This document shows, piece by piece, positions 26,960 to 35,679 of a stretch of DNA of 64,000 nt. The position numbers and the translations under genes are program-made. Each line of letters opens with the position of its first letter. The stretch's first letter is position 1. The DNA comes from Pseudomonas sp. FEN (GTDB taxonomy: Bacteria > Pseudomonadota > Gammaproteobacteria > Pseudomonadales > Pseudomonadaceae), in NCBI RefSeq assembly GCF_904067045.1, contig NZ_CAJFDC010000015.1:1-64000 (forward strand). Direction: 5' to 3'. The notes under the pieces are model-generated. The model searched no databases. It saw nothing but the letters and a program-made list of their open reading frames with translations, and was not told where the DNA came from.

Positions 26960-28228
26960 CTACACCCAGCGCTTAAAAAGAACACTGGCATTGACCCCAC
27001 CAAAACCGAAGCCATTGGACAGCGCGTATTCCATAGCCAACTGCCGGGCTTGGCCACGAACCAGATCAAGGCCTTCGGCGGCGACATCGGGGTTGTCCAG
27101 ATTGAGCGTCGCCGGCGCCACCTGGTCGCGCAACGCCAGTACCGTGAAGATCGCCTCGATCCCACCCGCGGCCCCCAACAAATGCCCGGTGGCGGATTTG
27201 GTCGAACTGATGGCCAGGCCGCCCGTCGCGCCGAACAGCGCCTTGATGGCCGCCAACTCGCCCTTGTCGCCCACGGGCGTCGAAGTGGCGTGCGCGTTCA
27301 GATGCTGGACCTGGGACGGCTCGATACCGGCCTGACGCAAGGCCTGCTGCATGGCTCGGCGGGCACCATCGCCATCTTCCGGGCCGGAGGTCATGTGGTA
27401 GGCATCGGCACTGGTGCCATATCCCACCAGTTCGGCGAGAGGTTTGGCGCCGCGCGCCAGGGCGTGCTCCAACTCTTCGATCACCAACAGACCGGCACCC
27501 TCGCCCATGACGAAGCCATCGCGCGCCTGATCGAAGGGCCGGGAGGCGCGTTGCGGAGTGTCGTTATAGTCACTCGACAGTGCCCGCGCGGCCGCGAACC
27601 CGGCCAGGCTGACCCGGTGGATGCAGGCTTCCGCGCCACCGCAGAGCGCCACATCGATTTCTCCCGCGCGGATCATCCGGGCCGCGTCGCCGATGGCCTG
27701 GACGCCCGCGGCGCAAGCGGTTACCGGCGCGCCGAGTGGTCCCTTGAAACCATGGCGGATCGAGACGTGACCGGCCGCCATATTGCAGAGAAACGAAGGG
27801 ATGGTGAACGGCGACAAACGCCGGGGCCCTTTGCTGTCAGTGGTACGCACCGCCTCGGCGATGGCGGGAAAACCGCCGACCCCGGTGGCAATGATGGTTG
27901 CCGTGCGCGCCTGCGCCTCTGGCGAGTCGGGGGCCCAGCCGGCCTGGGCCAAGGCCTCATCCGCCGCCGCCAGGGCAAACAGGATGAAGCGATCCATTTT
28001 GCGCTGCTCCTTGGCGGCCAGTAGTTGATCCGGATCGAAGCCGGCGTCCGGGTCCTGCGCAAGATCCGGAACCTGGCCACCGATACTGACCGACAGATCG
28101 CCGACCAACTCCAACGGCAACCGCCGGATACCGGACTGTCCGGCCAACAGGCGCTGCCAGACCGATTCGACTCCGCAGCCCAGCGGGGTCAGCGCACCCA
28201 TACCCGTGACGACGACGCGTTTGCTCAT
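26960..28228 (-). CDS. FabF-like beta-ketoacyl-ACP synthase
   Basis: This 422-residue condensing enzyme of the KAS II family elongates acyl chains with malonyl-ACP. The catalytic cysteine lies in VTACAAGVQA, and the two histidines in NAHATSTPVGD and STKSATGHLLGAAGG. Length matches FabF. It stands alone, without acpP, fabG or fabD, so it is an accessory paralogue and not the housekeeping copy. It is divergent from an HxlR regulator across a perfect-looking dyad, so its expression is probably controlled by that regulator. AAGGAG precedes the ATG. Confidence 0.92.
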   Translation of the reverse strand: MSKRVVVTGMGALTPLGCGVESVWQRLLAGQSGIRRLPLELVGDLSVSIGGQVPDLAQDPDAGFDPDQLLAAKEQRKMDRFILFALAAADEALAQAGWAPDSPEAQARTATIIATGVGGFPAIAEAVRTTDSKGPRRLSPFTIPSFLCNMAAGHVSIRHGFKGPLGAPVTACAAGVQAIGDAARMIRAGEIDVALCGGAEACIHRVSLAGFAAARALSSDYNDTPQRASRPFDQARDGFVMGEGAGLLVIEELEHALARGAKPLAELVGYGTSADAYHMTSGPEDGDGARRAMQQALRQAGIEPSQVQHLNAHATSTPVGDKGELAAIKALFGATGGLAISSTKSATGHLLGAAGGIEAIFTVLALRDQVAPATLNLDNPDVAAEGLDLVRGQARQLAMEYALSNGFGFGGVNASVLFKRWV

Positions 28229-28280
28229 GACGATCCAGCTCCTTCTTCAGGTGATTGAGTAGAGAATGGCTTATGGACGC

Positions 28281-28299
28281 TACTATCATCATGAAAGTA
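28281..28299. promoter_or_regulatory. Dyad, probable HxlR operator
   Basis: TACTATCAT-C-ATGAAAGTA is an inverted repeat matching at 8 of 9 positions per arm. It is centred in the 115-bp gap between the FabF-like gene and the hxlR-family gene. Length and symmetry fit a dimeric winged-helix repressor; binding by the neighbouring HxlR protein is inference. Confidence 0.6.
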
Positions 28300-28343
28300 A
28301 CATATCCACCGGACAAATTCCCGAGCGCCCCACAGGAGCCACC

Positions 28344-28829
28344 ATGCAACGCAAAACCCTGATCCATGCCGAATGCCCGGTGGCCCGCAGCCTTGAACGC
28401 GTTGGCGAGTGGTGGAGTATCCTGATCATGCGTGATGCCCTGCATGGCCTGAAACGCTTCGACGAATTCTCCCGCAGCCTGGAGATCGCCCCGAACATGC
28501 TGACCCGACGCCTGAATGCGCTGGTGGACGCGGGCCTGCTCGAACGCGAGCCTTACAGCCAGCGCCCGCTACGCTATCAATATGTACCGACCGCCAAGGG
28601 CGAAGACTTTCGCGTGGTGCTCATGGCGTTTGTGGAATGGGGTAACCGCCACTATGCGCCGGAAGGAGAAAGTGTGCAGATCGTCGAACGCGAGAGTGGG
28701 CGACCGCTGCAATTGATGATGGCGGATATCGCCGATGGCCGGCAGGTGCCATTGAACCGGAGCACCGTGCAGGCCGGACCTGCGGCCAGCGAGCAGATGC
28801 GTCAGCGGTTTGGGGCCGGCAAGGCTTGA
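28344..28829 (+). CDS. HxlR-family transcriptional regulator
   Basis: This 161-residue winged-helix protein has the HxlR domain at about residues 10-100. CPVARSLERVGEWWSILIMR is the hallmark N-terminal helix with conserved Cys and Trp, and it is followed by EIAPNMLTRRLNALVDAGLL as the recognition region. The start is ATG 28344 after CAGGAGCC; the longer frame from 28266 would overlap the operator. Its divergent partner encodes a FabF-like synthase. Many HxlR proteins sense redox or electrophile stress through the N-terminal cysteine, which is present here. Confidence 0.9.
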   Translation: MQRKTLIHAECPVARSLERVGEWWSILIMRDALHGLKRFDEFSRSLEIAPNMLTRRLNALVDAGLLEREPYSQRPLRYQYVPTAKGEDFRVVLMAFVEWGNRHYAPEGESVQIVERESGRPLQLMMADIADGRQVPLNRSTVQAGPAASEQMRQRFGAGKA

Positions 28830-28954
28830 TCGATGCGCCCCTTGGGATAGGTAGCGGACAGAGGAAACGCGGCGCTGGTGTTTCGCGTAAGCACGCCAAT
28901 GCGGAATCGGCAATACCTGCCGGCTGAGTCATCTCGGGATGAGCATGAGGAAAA

Positions 28955-29029
28955 TGGCAGGGGCGGCTGGATTCGAACCAACGCATGGCAGGATCAAAAC
29001 CTGCTGCCTTACCGCTTGGCGACGCCCCT
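28955..29029 (-). tRNA. tRNA-Gln (anticodon TTG)
   Basis: On the minus strand the acceptor AGGGGCG pairs with CGCCCCT, followed by G and an encoded CCA. The anticodon stem-loop GCAGG-TTTTGAT-CCTGC gives anticodon TTG (glutamine). The T arm contains GGTTCGAATCC. The cloverleaf is complete in 75 nt. Confidence 0.95.
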
Positions 29030-29368
29030 GTATCTGTTGCGACGAGTGCCTGACACTCACTTTCTGATCTTGCAGCTTGCGAACCCGATAAGAGCCACTG
29101 CGAGAGTGCGCGAAATTTATCAATTTTTGCTTCGCCTGGGAAGCCCCCAGCAAACATAAATTTGTTTTAAAACAGCCACTTATTTTTGATCAGGGTTAAA
29201 CCGTACAAACACGTGGCGAGGCCGCCCTGATTTCTCACGTCCATCAGCTACCGTACACCTGCGCGACAAGTTTCAGGTACAGCTGGGAAAAACGGCAGGC
29301 GCTCTGGCGCCTGGCCGGGGCTTGACGTTATTGTCGGATTTTTCCGCCTTTCGATCCCGGAGCCTGCC
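29030..29368. other. Intergenic region between tRNA-Gln and the LysE gene
   Basis: This 339-bp gap holds the tRNA promoter (minus) and the LysE upstream region (plus). I see no gene or strong repeat in it. No phage or integrase genes lie beside the tRNA in this window. Confidence 0.5.
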
Positions 29369-29989
29369 ATGGACATATCGACGCTGACCCTCTTTATCCC
29401 GGCGTGCTTTGCCCTGAACATGGCCCCCGGTCCGAACAACCTGCTGTCGGTCAGCAACTCGACGCGTTATGGCTTTCGTACATCGTGCCTGGCGGGTCTG
29501 GGGCGGTTGCTGGCTTTCGCCGGAATGATCGCCCTGGCCTCGGCGGGCCTGGCGGCGGTGCTGCAAGCCTCGGAACTGCTGTTCCATGGGATCAAGGTGC
29601 TCGGCGCGGCCTATCTGATCTACCTCGCGATCCAGCTCTGGCGCGCCAACCCCGAAGCCGAAGCCGCGGCGACGGCGGTACCGGCCAGCCTGCCCGCCCT
29701 CGCCCGCCAGGAGTTCCTGGTGGCGGCGGGCAATCCGAAGGCCATTCTCATTTTCACCGCCTTCCTTCCCCAGTTCGTCGACCCAACCCAGGGTATCTCC
29801 GCCCAGTTCGCGGTATTAGGCAGCCTGTTCCTGGTGCTGGAATGGATCGCCATCAGCGCCTACGCCTATATGGGCGTACACATGCGTCGCTGGTTCGCCG
29901 AACCTCGGGGCAAGCGCCTGTTCAATCGCGGTTGCGCGGTGTTGTTGTCGGGAGCGGCGTCGGTGCTGCTGATGGCGCGGCGGGCCTGA
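29369..29989 (+). CDS. LysE/RhtB family amino-acid exporter
   Basis: This 206-residue inner-membrane protein has about six hydrophobic helices. It shows the LysE-family signature near the N-terminus (NMAPGPNNLLSVSNSTRYGF) and the central motif VAAGNPKAILIFTAFLPQFV. Such exporters remove excess amino acids or analogues. It stands alone between a tRNA and a diguanylate cyclase, so the substrate cannot be inferred. Confidence 0.92.
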   Translation: MDISTLTLFIPACFALNMAPGPNNLLSVSNSTRYGFRTSCLAGLGRLLAFAGMIALASAGLAAVLQASELLFHGIKVLGAAYLIYLAIQLWRANPEAEAAATAVPASLPALARQEFLVAAGNPKAILIFTAFLPQFVDPTQGISAQFAVLGSLFLVLEWIAISAYAYMGVHMRRWFAEPRGKRLFNRGCAVLLSGAASVLLMARRA

Positions 29990-30006
29990 GCATCCAGCCC
30001 CAGCCG

Positions 30007-30960
30007 CTACTCGTACACGGTCACCCGATTGCGCCCGGCTTTCTTCGAGGCGTACAACGCCTGGTCCGCCCAGGCGATCAGATCGGCATGACTGATCGAA
30101 GGCCGGCTCAGATCCGCCACCCCCAGGCTGATGGTGAAACGGATGCTCTGCCCTTCGTGTACCACTTGCAGGTCTTCGATGGCCTTGCGCAAACGCTCGG
30201 CAAAAAAACCCGCCCCGGCCTTGTCGGTGTCCGATAGCACCACGCCAAACTCTTCGCCGCCGTAGCGCCCGGCCACGTCGCTTTCACGTACATGCTCGCG
30301 CACCAACTCGGCCACGTGTTCGATGACCTTGTCCCCCGCCTGGTGACCATAGGTGTCATTGACCCGTTTGAAGTAGTCGATGTCGAACATCACCAGGCTG
30401 GTGGCATTGCCATAACGCTGGTTACGCGCATAGGCGGCCTTCAGGCTTTCCTCCCAGTGCCCTCGGTTGTACAGGCCAGTCAGCCGGTCGGTACTGGAAA
30501 GTTTCTGCAACTTGGCATTGGCCGCCTGGAGCTGGTGCCGGTTGGTCGCCACGTCGGTGACGTCATAGATCACCAGGCAGATATGGGTGATTGCACTGTT
30601 GGTGGAGCGCAACGGCAACAACGTGGTGTTCTGGTACATGAAATCTTCCTGGCCGGTGATCGGCTGGTAGTTCTTGAACCGCACCAGATAAGGTCGCTGC
30701 TCCCAGATGGTGAACGCCGGCGTGCCCAGGGTCGCGACACTCTCCACCTTGCGACTGAACCATTCACGGTCCACCTCGGGAAACAGACTGAAGAAGGACT
30801 GAGTGTTGGCGTCCTTGGGCTGCACCCCGGAACGGTTTTCCATGAAGGTATTCCAGACCTGCACGCGATAGTCGCGGTCCAGCACCACCACACCGACATC
30901 GATACTCTGGACAATCGCCAGCAACCAGTGAAACTCGTTCAGATCGAGAGTGTCGTTCAT
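30007..30960 (-). CDS. PAS-GGDEF diguanylate cyclase
   Basis: This 317-residue cytoplasmic enzyme has a PAS sensor domain (about 10-125) and a GGDEF domain (about 150-315). The active-site loop reads GRYGGEEFGVVL, so it should make cyclic-di-GMP. The inhibitory I-site RESD lies five residues before GGEEF, implying product feedback. It starts 3 bases after the stop of the REC-CheX-like gene, so the two are one operon and probably form a signalling pair in which the response regulator governs or reports on the cyclase. Confidence 0.93.
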   Translation of the reverse strand: MNDTLDLNEFHWLLAIVQSIDVGVVVLDRDYRVQVWNTFMENRSGVQPKDANTQSFFSLFPEVDREWFSRKVESVATLGTPAFTIWEQRPYLVRFKNYQPITGQEDFMYQNTTLLPLRSTNSAITHICLVIYDVTDVATNRHQLQAANAKLQKLSSTDRLTGLYNRGHWEESLKAAYARNQRYGNATSLVMFDIDYFKRVNDTYGHQAGDKVIEHVAELVREHVRESDVAGRYGGEEFGVVLSDTDKAGAGFFAERLRKAIEDLQVVHEGQSIRFTISLGVADLSRPSISHADLIAWADQALYASKKAGRNRVTVYE

Positions 30961-30963
30961 GGC

Positions 30964-31962
30964 TCAGCTCATCAGGTAGGCGAGTTTGTGGTTCAACCGC
31001 TCAATGGAGTCTTCCGTGAACAACAGCAGCAAGTCGAAATGAATGTCATGCCCTTCCAGGCTGTAGCTGATCTCCACCGCCAGGGTCTTTTTCCAGCGCT
31101 GCTGGTTGACCCGGATCAGTTCGTCGATGGCCGCATGCTGGCCGAGGATCTGTGGATGCCCCTGGGAAAACACCACATCGATCTGTTCGGCAATACTGCT
31201 CAGGCACGCACCGATCAGCACGCTGGAGAGGTCCAGCAACATTTCCAGGTCCGAATACTCGGCCCCCTGGCGTTGCATCAACTGCGCCATGTCGGCGATT
31301 TCCGAATCATGGAACATCAGCAAGGCTTCGCCAGCAATACCGCTGCCGATAAAGCCCTGGCAAATCGCCGTGAGTTGATTGCAACTCCCGGCATCCATCA
31401 GCGCCATGTGCAGTTCGCCCACTTCGAGAATATTCACGTTCGGCACCGGCAACTGCACGAACACGCCCAGCACCTTGGCGATCAACGCCGCCGCCCGACC
31501 AATGGCCACGTTGACCGTTTCGCGAAAGGCATCGCGAAAGCTGATTTCAGTCGTGGGTTCCGGGCGAGCGCGGGCCTGCGTCGCGCCGGGAGCATTCAAC
31601 AGCCCCAGTTGATCGAGGGTCTGGCGTAACTCGTCCTGGTCGAAGGGCTTTTTCAGGAACGCCAGCGCCCCCAACTCGCGCACCCGGCGTACCGCCTCTT
31701 CCTGGACGTCGCCGGAGATCACGATCACCCGCGCCTGCAAACCTTCGGCCCGGATCGCCGTAAGTACCTGGTAACCATCCATTTCCGGCATGGTCAGGTC
31801 GAGCAGCACCACCTGGCCCAATCCCCGGCGAATGGCATCCAGCCCCTGTCGACCATCGCTGGCCTGAGTGATCGAGACCTGCCAGTCAGCCGGCAGCGCC
31901 CGCAAGATCTGCTTACGGGCCATGTTGGAGTCGTCACACACAAGTAGGGGAATCACTGACAC
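30964..31962 (-). CDS. Response regulator with C-terminal CheC/CheX-like domain
   Basis: This 332-residue protein has an N-terminal receiver domain (acidic pair in VCDDSNMA, phospho-acceptor in LLDLTMPEMDGY, conserved Ser in VIVISGD, Lys in FLKKPF). From about residue 145 it has a domain like the CheC/CheX phosphatase fold (FHDSEIADMAQLMQRQGAEY, SSVLIGACLSSIAEQ). Such proteins can dephosphorylate receivers. It lacks a DNA-binding domain, so it acts by protein contact. It lies directly upstream of, and in operon with, a PAS-GGDEF cyclase. Confidence 0.85.
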   Translation of the reverse strand: MSVIPLLVCDDSNMARKQILRALPADWQVSITQASDGRQGLDAIRRGLGQVVLLDLTMPEMDGYQVLTAIRAEGLQARVIVISGDVQEEAVRRVRELGALAFLKKPFDQDELRQTLDQLGLLNAPGATQARARPEPTTEISFRDAFRETVNVAIGRAAALIAKVLGVFVQLPVPNVNILEVGELHMALMDAGSCNQLTAICQGFIGSGIAGEALLMFHDSEIADMAQLMQRQGAEYSDLEMLLDLSSVLIGACLSSIAEQIDVVFSQGHPQILGQHAAIDELIRVNQQRWKKTLAVEISYSLEGHDIHFDLLLLFTEDSIERLNHKLAYLMS

Positions 31963-32152
31963 AGACCGGTGCTCATCTTATTAGGGTATCAGGGAAAGGA
32001 TTACTGGCATGATGCCATAGCTTTTACAAAGCATGCTTAGCGTACAGGTTTTATTGCGAACTACGTCCGATATTCCAATAGCTTAGGCGCCAGCGGCCCT
32101 CAGGGTATGGCTTAGGTCAACGAAGTGATCGACGGCTCGCCCGGTCGCGATT

Positions 32153-33127
32153 TCAGGGCCGCGCCGAAAAACGTTCGCGATAGGCCTGCGGTGTCACGCT
32201 CAGGGCCCGAAGAAAGCTGCGGCGCAGTGTTTCCTCGCTGCCGAAACCGCAGCGGGTGGCAATACGCTTGATCGGCAACGCGGTGTCGCTCAACAAACGA
32301 CGGGCGGTTTCCACGCGGATCTGCTCGATGGCCCGGGCCGGTGTCTGTCCGGTTTCAGCGCGATAGTGACGGACGAAGCTGCGCTCGCTCATGCCCGCCT
32401 GCTGCGCCAGGATCGGAATCGACAGGTCCTGCGCCAGGTGCTCGGCGATCCAGGCTTGCAAGTCGCCGAAGCGGCTACCGGTCTTCTGCAAGGACAGGGT
32501 GGCGCTGAATTGCGATTGCCCGCCGGGGCGCTTCAGAAACACCACCAGATGCCGGGCCACCTCCAGCGCCACGGGACGGCCCAGATCCGCCTCAACCAAC
32601 GCCAGGGACAAGTCGATGCCCGCCGTCACCCCGGCCGAGGTCCAGACCGGACCGTCATTGATAAAGATCGGATTGGGCTCGACCCGCACCCGTGGATACT
32701 GCGCCGCCAATTGTTCGCAGCGGGTCCAGTGGGTTGCTACCCGCCGCCCGTCCAGCCAACCGCTGGCGGCCAGCAAAAAAGCCCCGGTGCAGACCGAAGC
32801 GACCCGTCGTGCGCAACCGGCCTGCTGGCGTACCCAGGCCACCTGCCGCGGGTCTTCGGCGGTCGCATAGATGCCCCAGCCGCCGGCGATGAGCAACGTG
32901 TCACAGGGCGAACCCGGCACCGGCAACGGCTCCGCCACCAGGGCCAACCCCGCCGAGCTCATCACCGGTTCGCACTGGGCGGCAATCACACTCACGGCAT
33001 AGGGCAGCGGCAGGCCCTGGGCCCGCGCCAAGTCATTGGCCGAAGCAAAGACCTGCAGCGGCCCGGTGACATCGAGCACCTGCACATTGGGAAAAGCCAG
33101 GATCCGGATCGTTCTGGGGGTATTCAT
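32153..33127 (-). CDS. GlxA-family AraC-type transcriptional regulator
   Basis: This 324-residue protein has an N-terminal DJ-1/PfpI-like domain (about 5-180; SVCTGAFLLAASGWLDGRR) and a C-terminal AraC helix-turn-helix pair (about 215-315; AQQAGMSERSFVRHYRAET, RIATRCGFGSEETLRRSFLR). The start MNTPRTIRILAF at 33127 is preferred over an upstream ATG. It is divergent from an isonitrile hydratase-like gene of the same DJ-1 superfamily, a common regulator-enzyme pairing in Pseudomonas. Confidence 0.92.
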   Translation of the reverse strand: MNTPRTIRILAFPNVQVLDVTGPLQVFASANDLARAQGLPLPYAVSVIAAQCEPVMSSAGLALVAEPLPVPGSPCDTLLIAGGWGIYATAEDPRQVAWVRQQAGCARRVASVCTGAFLLAASGWLDGRRVATHWTRCEQLAAQYPRVRVEPNPIFINDGPVWTSAGVTAGIDLSLALVEADLGRPVALEVARHLVVFLKRPGGQSQFSATLSLQKTGSRFGDLQAWIAEHLAQDLSIPILAQQAGMSERSFVRHYRAETGQTPARAIEQIRVETARRLLSDTALPIKRIATRCGFGSEETLRRSFLRALSVTPQAYRERFSARP

Positions 33128-33238
33128 GAGGATTGGCGTGAAACGTGGGGTCAATGGCAGACACGCCAAATCCTACGGAACTACAGTGAAGTCGTCCAGC
33201 CTGCAGGACCGGCCTATTTACTCCCAAGGAGCTATTAC

Positions 33239-33925
33239 ATGACGCTGCATATCGGCTTTCTGTTATTCCCCAAAGTCCAACAGCTGGATCTCACCGGCCC
33301 CTACGACGTCCTGGCCTCATTGCCTGACGCCCGGCTCCACCTGATCTGGAAGGACCTGGCGCCGGTCACCTCCAGCAGCGGCCTGGTCTTTACCCCGACC
33401 ATCACCTTCGAAGACTGTCCGCCACTGGATGTGATCTGCATTCCGGGCGGTGCCGGAGTAGGACCGTTGATGGAAGATAGCGAGACCCTCTCGTTTATCG
33501 TCCGGCAGGCCGTCCAGGCGCGCTATGTCACCTCGGTCTGTACCGGCTCCCTGGTGTTGGGGGCCGCGGGGTTGCTGCAAGGCCGCCGCGCCACGACCCA
33601 CTGGGCCTATCACGATCTGCTGGCGAGCCTCGGGGCGTTACCGGTGAAGGACCGCGTGGTGCGTGACGGTAACCTGCTGACCGGGGGCGGCATCACCGCC
33701 GGGATCGATTTTGCCCTGACCCTGGCCAGTGAACTGGTGGGAGCACAAGAGGCCCAGGTGATCCAGTTGCAACTGGAGTACGCCCCGGCACCGCCATTCA
33801 ACGCCGGCAACCCGGAGACGGCGCCCGCGGATGTGCTGGAGATTGCCCTGCAACGAGCAGCGGAGTCGCGCAAGCAGCGCGGGCAGATCACCGAGCGGGT
33901 CGCGCGACGCTTGAAACAAGACTGA
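33239..33925 (+). CDS. inhA: Isonitrile hydratase-like DJ-1/PfpI protein
   Basis: This 228-residue protein has the same length as the isonitrile hydratase of P. putida as I recall it, and closely resembles it (FPKVQQLDLTGPYDVLASLP, ICIPGGAGVGPLMED, TSVCTGSLVLGAAGLLQG). The cysteine in SVCTGS is the catalytic nucleophile that hydrates isonitriles to N-formamides. ATG 33239 follows CCAAGGAGC. The divergent GlxA-type regulator probably controls it. The substrate is inferred from similarity only. Confidence 0.85.
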   Translation: MTLHIGFLLFPKVQQLDLTGPYDVLASLPDARLHLIWKDLAPVTSSSGLVFTPTITFEDCPPLDVICIPGGAGVGPLMEDSETLSFIVRQAVQARYVTSVCTGSLVLGAAGLLQGRRATTHWAYHDLLASLGALPVKDRVVRDGNLLTGGGITAGIDFALTLASELVGAQEAQVIQLQLEYAPAPPFNAGNPETAPADVLEIALQRAAESRKQRGQITERVARRLKQD

Positions 33926-33987
33926 ATCCAAACCTTCCTTCATAGGGGCTTGGAAAACGCCACGAAACCTGTAGGAGCGCATTGAGG

Positions 33988-34314
33988 TTAATCGCGCTCC
34001 CACTCCATACCCAGTAGCGCCGATCCCAGACTTTTGCCGTGGGCATCCAAGGCCAGCGAACGGGTTACACCGCCCCGCAGGATGCCCGGCAAAACGAAAT
34101 TCAAGGCCCGCACACCGGGTAACGCATAACGCCGCACCGGCCCGGCGGTCGGATCGAGCAGCGGCGCAAAGTAGTCCGCCACCCGCTCCGCCGTCAGCCA
34201 TTCACATAACCTTGGGTAGTCCTCGGCACGGTAGGCGATCACCGAGATATTCGAGGTATCGCCCTTGTCGCCGGTACGCGAATGGGCAAAGGTGCGCAAT
34301 TCAAGATGGCTCAT
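33988..34314 (-). CDS. AtuA-related small subunit protein
   Basis: This 108-residue protein matches the C-terminal domain normally fused to or following AtuA/DUF1446 proteins (FAHSRTGDKGDTSNISVIAY, then RALNFVLPGILRGGVTRSL). Its ATG overlaps the stop of the AtuA-like gene by four bases (ATGA), so it is translated together with it and probably forms a complex. Its biochemical role is unknown. Confidence 0.88.
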   Translation of the reverse strand: MSHLELRTFAHSRTGDKGDTSNISVIAYRAEDYPRLCEWLTAERVADYFAPLLDPTAGPVRRYALPGVRALNFVLPGILRGGVTRSLALDAHGKSLGSALLGMEWERD

Positions 34315-35663
34315 GAGCGGTCCTCCAGATGAACAGTTGCCGTCAGGTTTTCCCGTGGCAGCAGCAGCGACGCCACCGCCACCACCTGCCGCACGCTCTT
34401 GCTCGCCCCGCCACCGCCTGAAGGACCGTTGGTGTACAGCGTCTCCACCTCATTGCCGACGCGCAGCGCATCGGCCCGGTCCAGACAACGCGCCGCCACC
34501 CGCAAACGCACTTCCCAGGGGGCGCCCGGTCCGCGCGCGCTCAGCGTTTCACCATACAGGGCATCAACCCCCAGCAGTTCAGCCCGAACTTCCTCGGCCT
34601 TTACACCGATGATCTCCAGGCGTTGCAAAACAATCTCCCGGGCCAGCCGCGCCCGAGCCAAAGCACCGGGACCGCCATAGGACATCTGCCCCTCGCCGAT
34701 CCAACCATCCAGGTACCCGACCGAGACCTTCAAGGTGTCCGGACGCGGGCGTCCGCTCGCGCCCCGCACGCCGACCCGGTCGGCGCCTTCCTCGACAAAA
34801 CTCACCGCCTGAAAATCCGCCGTGACATCCGGCGTCAGGTAGGCCGCCGGATCATGCACCTCATAGAGCAGTTGCTCCGTGCAAGTCGCCACGTCCACCC
34901 GCCCGCCACTGTCGGCGACCTTGGTAATGGTCGCCCGCCCCTCGGCATCCACTTCGGCCAGGGGAAACCCCAGGCGCGCCAGGTCCGGCACCTCCTTGAC
35001 GCCCGGATCGGCAAAGTAGCCGCCAGTAATCTGCCCCGCACACTCCAGCAGATGGCCGACCAGCGTGCCACGGCCCAGACGCGGCCAGTCGTCCGACGCC
35101 CAGCCAAACTCGAAGCACAGTGGCGCGAGAAACAACGATGGATCGGCCACCCGGCCGGTGATCACCACATCGGCATCGGCCGCCAGGGCCTGGACGATGC
35201 CTTCCGCACCCAGGTAGGCATTGGCGGAGACCAGCCGGTCCCCCAATTGCTCGACCCGCAAGCCATTGTCCAGCAGGCGACTCGGTTCGGCTCGCAGTGC
35301 CGCCAGCACATCGTCACCGGTCACCGCGGCAATCCTGAGCCCATGCAGGCCCAGCTCGGCGGCGATCCGGCGGACCTCGCGCGCGGCGGCCAGGGGATTG
35401 GCCGCGCCCATATTGGTGATGATGCGCAAGCGCCGTCTGGCAGTGGCGACGAAGGGCAACACCCGCTCCATCCGCTCACGCAACAGCGGGTCATAGCCGC
35501 CCTCGGGATCGCTGAGCCGGGCCTGTTGCGCCAGGGCGATGGTTCGTTCGGCCAGGCATTCGAACACCAGGTAATCCAGTTCGCCCTTCGCCGCCAGTTC
35601 CACCGCCGGTTCAATGCGGTCGCCCGAATAACCGGCACCGGAGCCGATACGCAAGGTTTTCAT
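34311..35663 (-). CDS. AtuA/DUF1446 family protein
   Basis: This 450-residue protein is of the acyclic-terpene-utilisation AtuA family (DUF1446), with MKTLRIGSGAGYSGDRIEPA at the start and the central VVITGRVADPSLFLAPL. The start is ATG 35663 after GGGAG; an upstream ATG adds five residues. In this operon it follows a CitMHS carboxylate transporter rather than terpene genes, so the substrate is more likely a carboxylic acid or its CoA ester. The reaction of the family is not established to my knowledge. Confidence 0.88.
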   Translation of the reverse strand: MKTLRIGSGAGYSGDRIEPAVELAAKGELDYLVFECLAERTIALAQQARLSDPEGGYDPLLRERMERVLPFVATARRRLRIITNMGAANPLAAAREVRRIAAELGLHGLRIAAVTGDDVLAALRAEPSRLLDNGLRVEQLGDRLVSANAYLGAEGIVQALAADADVVITGRVADPSLFLAPLCFEFGWASDDWPRLGRGTLVGHLLECAGQITGGYFADPGVKEVPDLARLGFPLAEVDAEGRATITKVADSGGRVDVATCTEQLLYEVHDPAAYLTPDVTADFQAVSFVEEGADRVGVRGASGRPRPDTLKVSVGYLDGWIGEGQMSYGGPGALARARLAREIVLQRLEIIGVKAEEVRAELLGVDALYGETLSARGPGAPWEVRLRVAARCLDRADALRVGNEVETLYTNGPSGGGGASKSVRQVVAVASLLLPRENLTATVHLEDRS

Positions 35664-35679
35664 CGCAAGCTCCCTCATG

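Noticed and set aside
28830..29368. Possible integration site or mobile element at tRNA-Gln
   Set aside because: No integrase, direct repeat of the tRNA end or phage-like gene is visible on either side.
29278..30237. 277-aa frame overlapping the LysE gene
   Set aside because: The LysE frame has the family signature and membrane helices; the other frame is a shadow rich in Arg, Gly and Pro.
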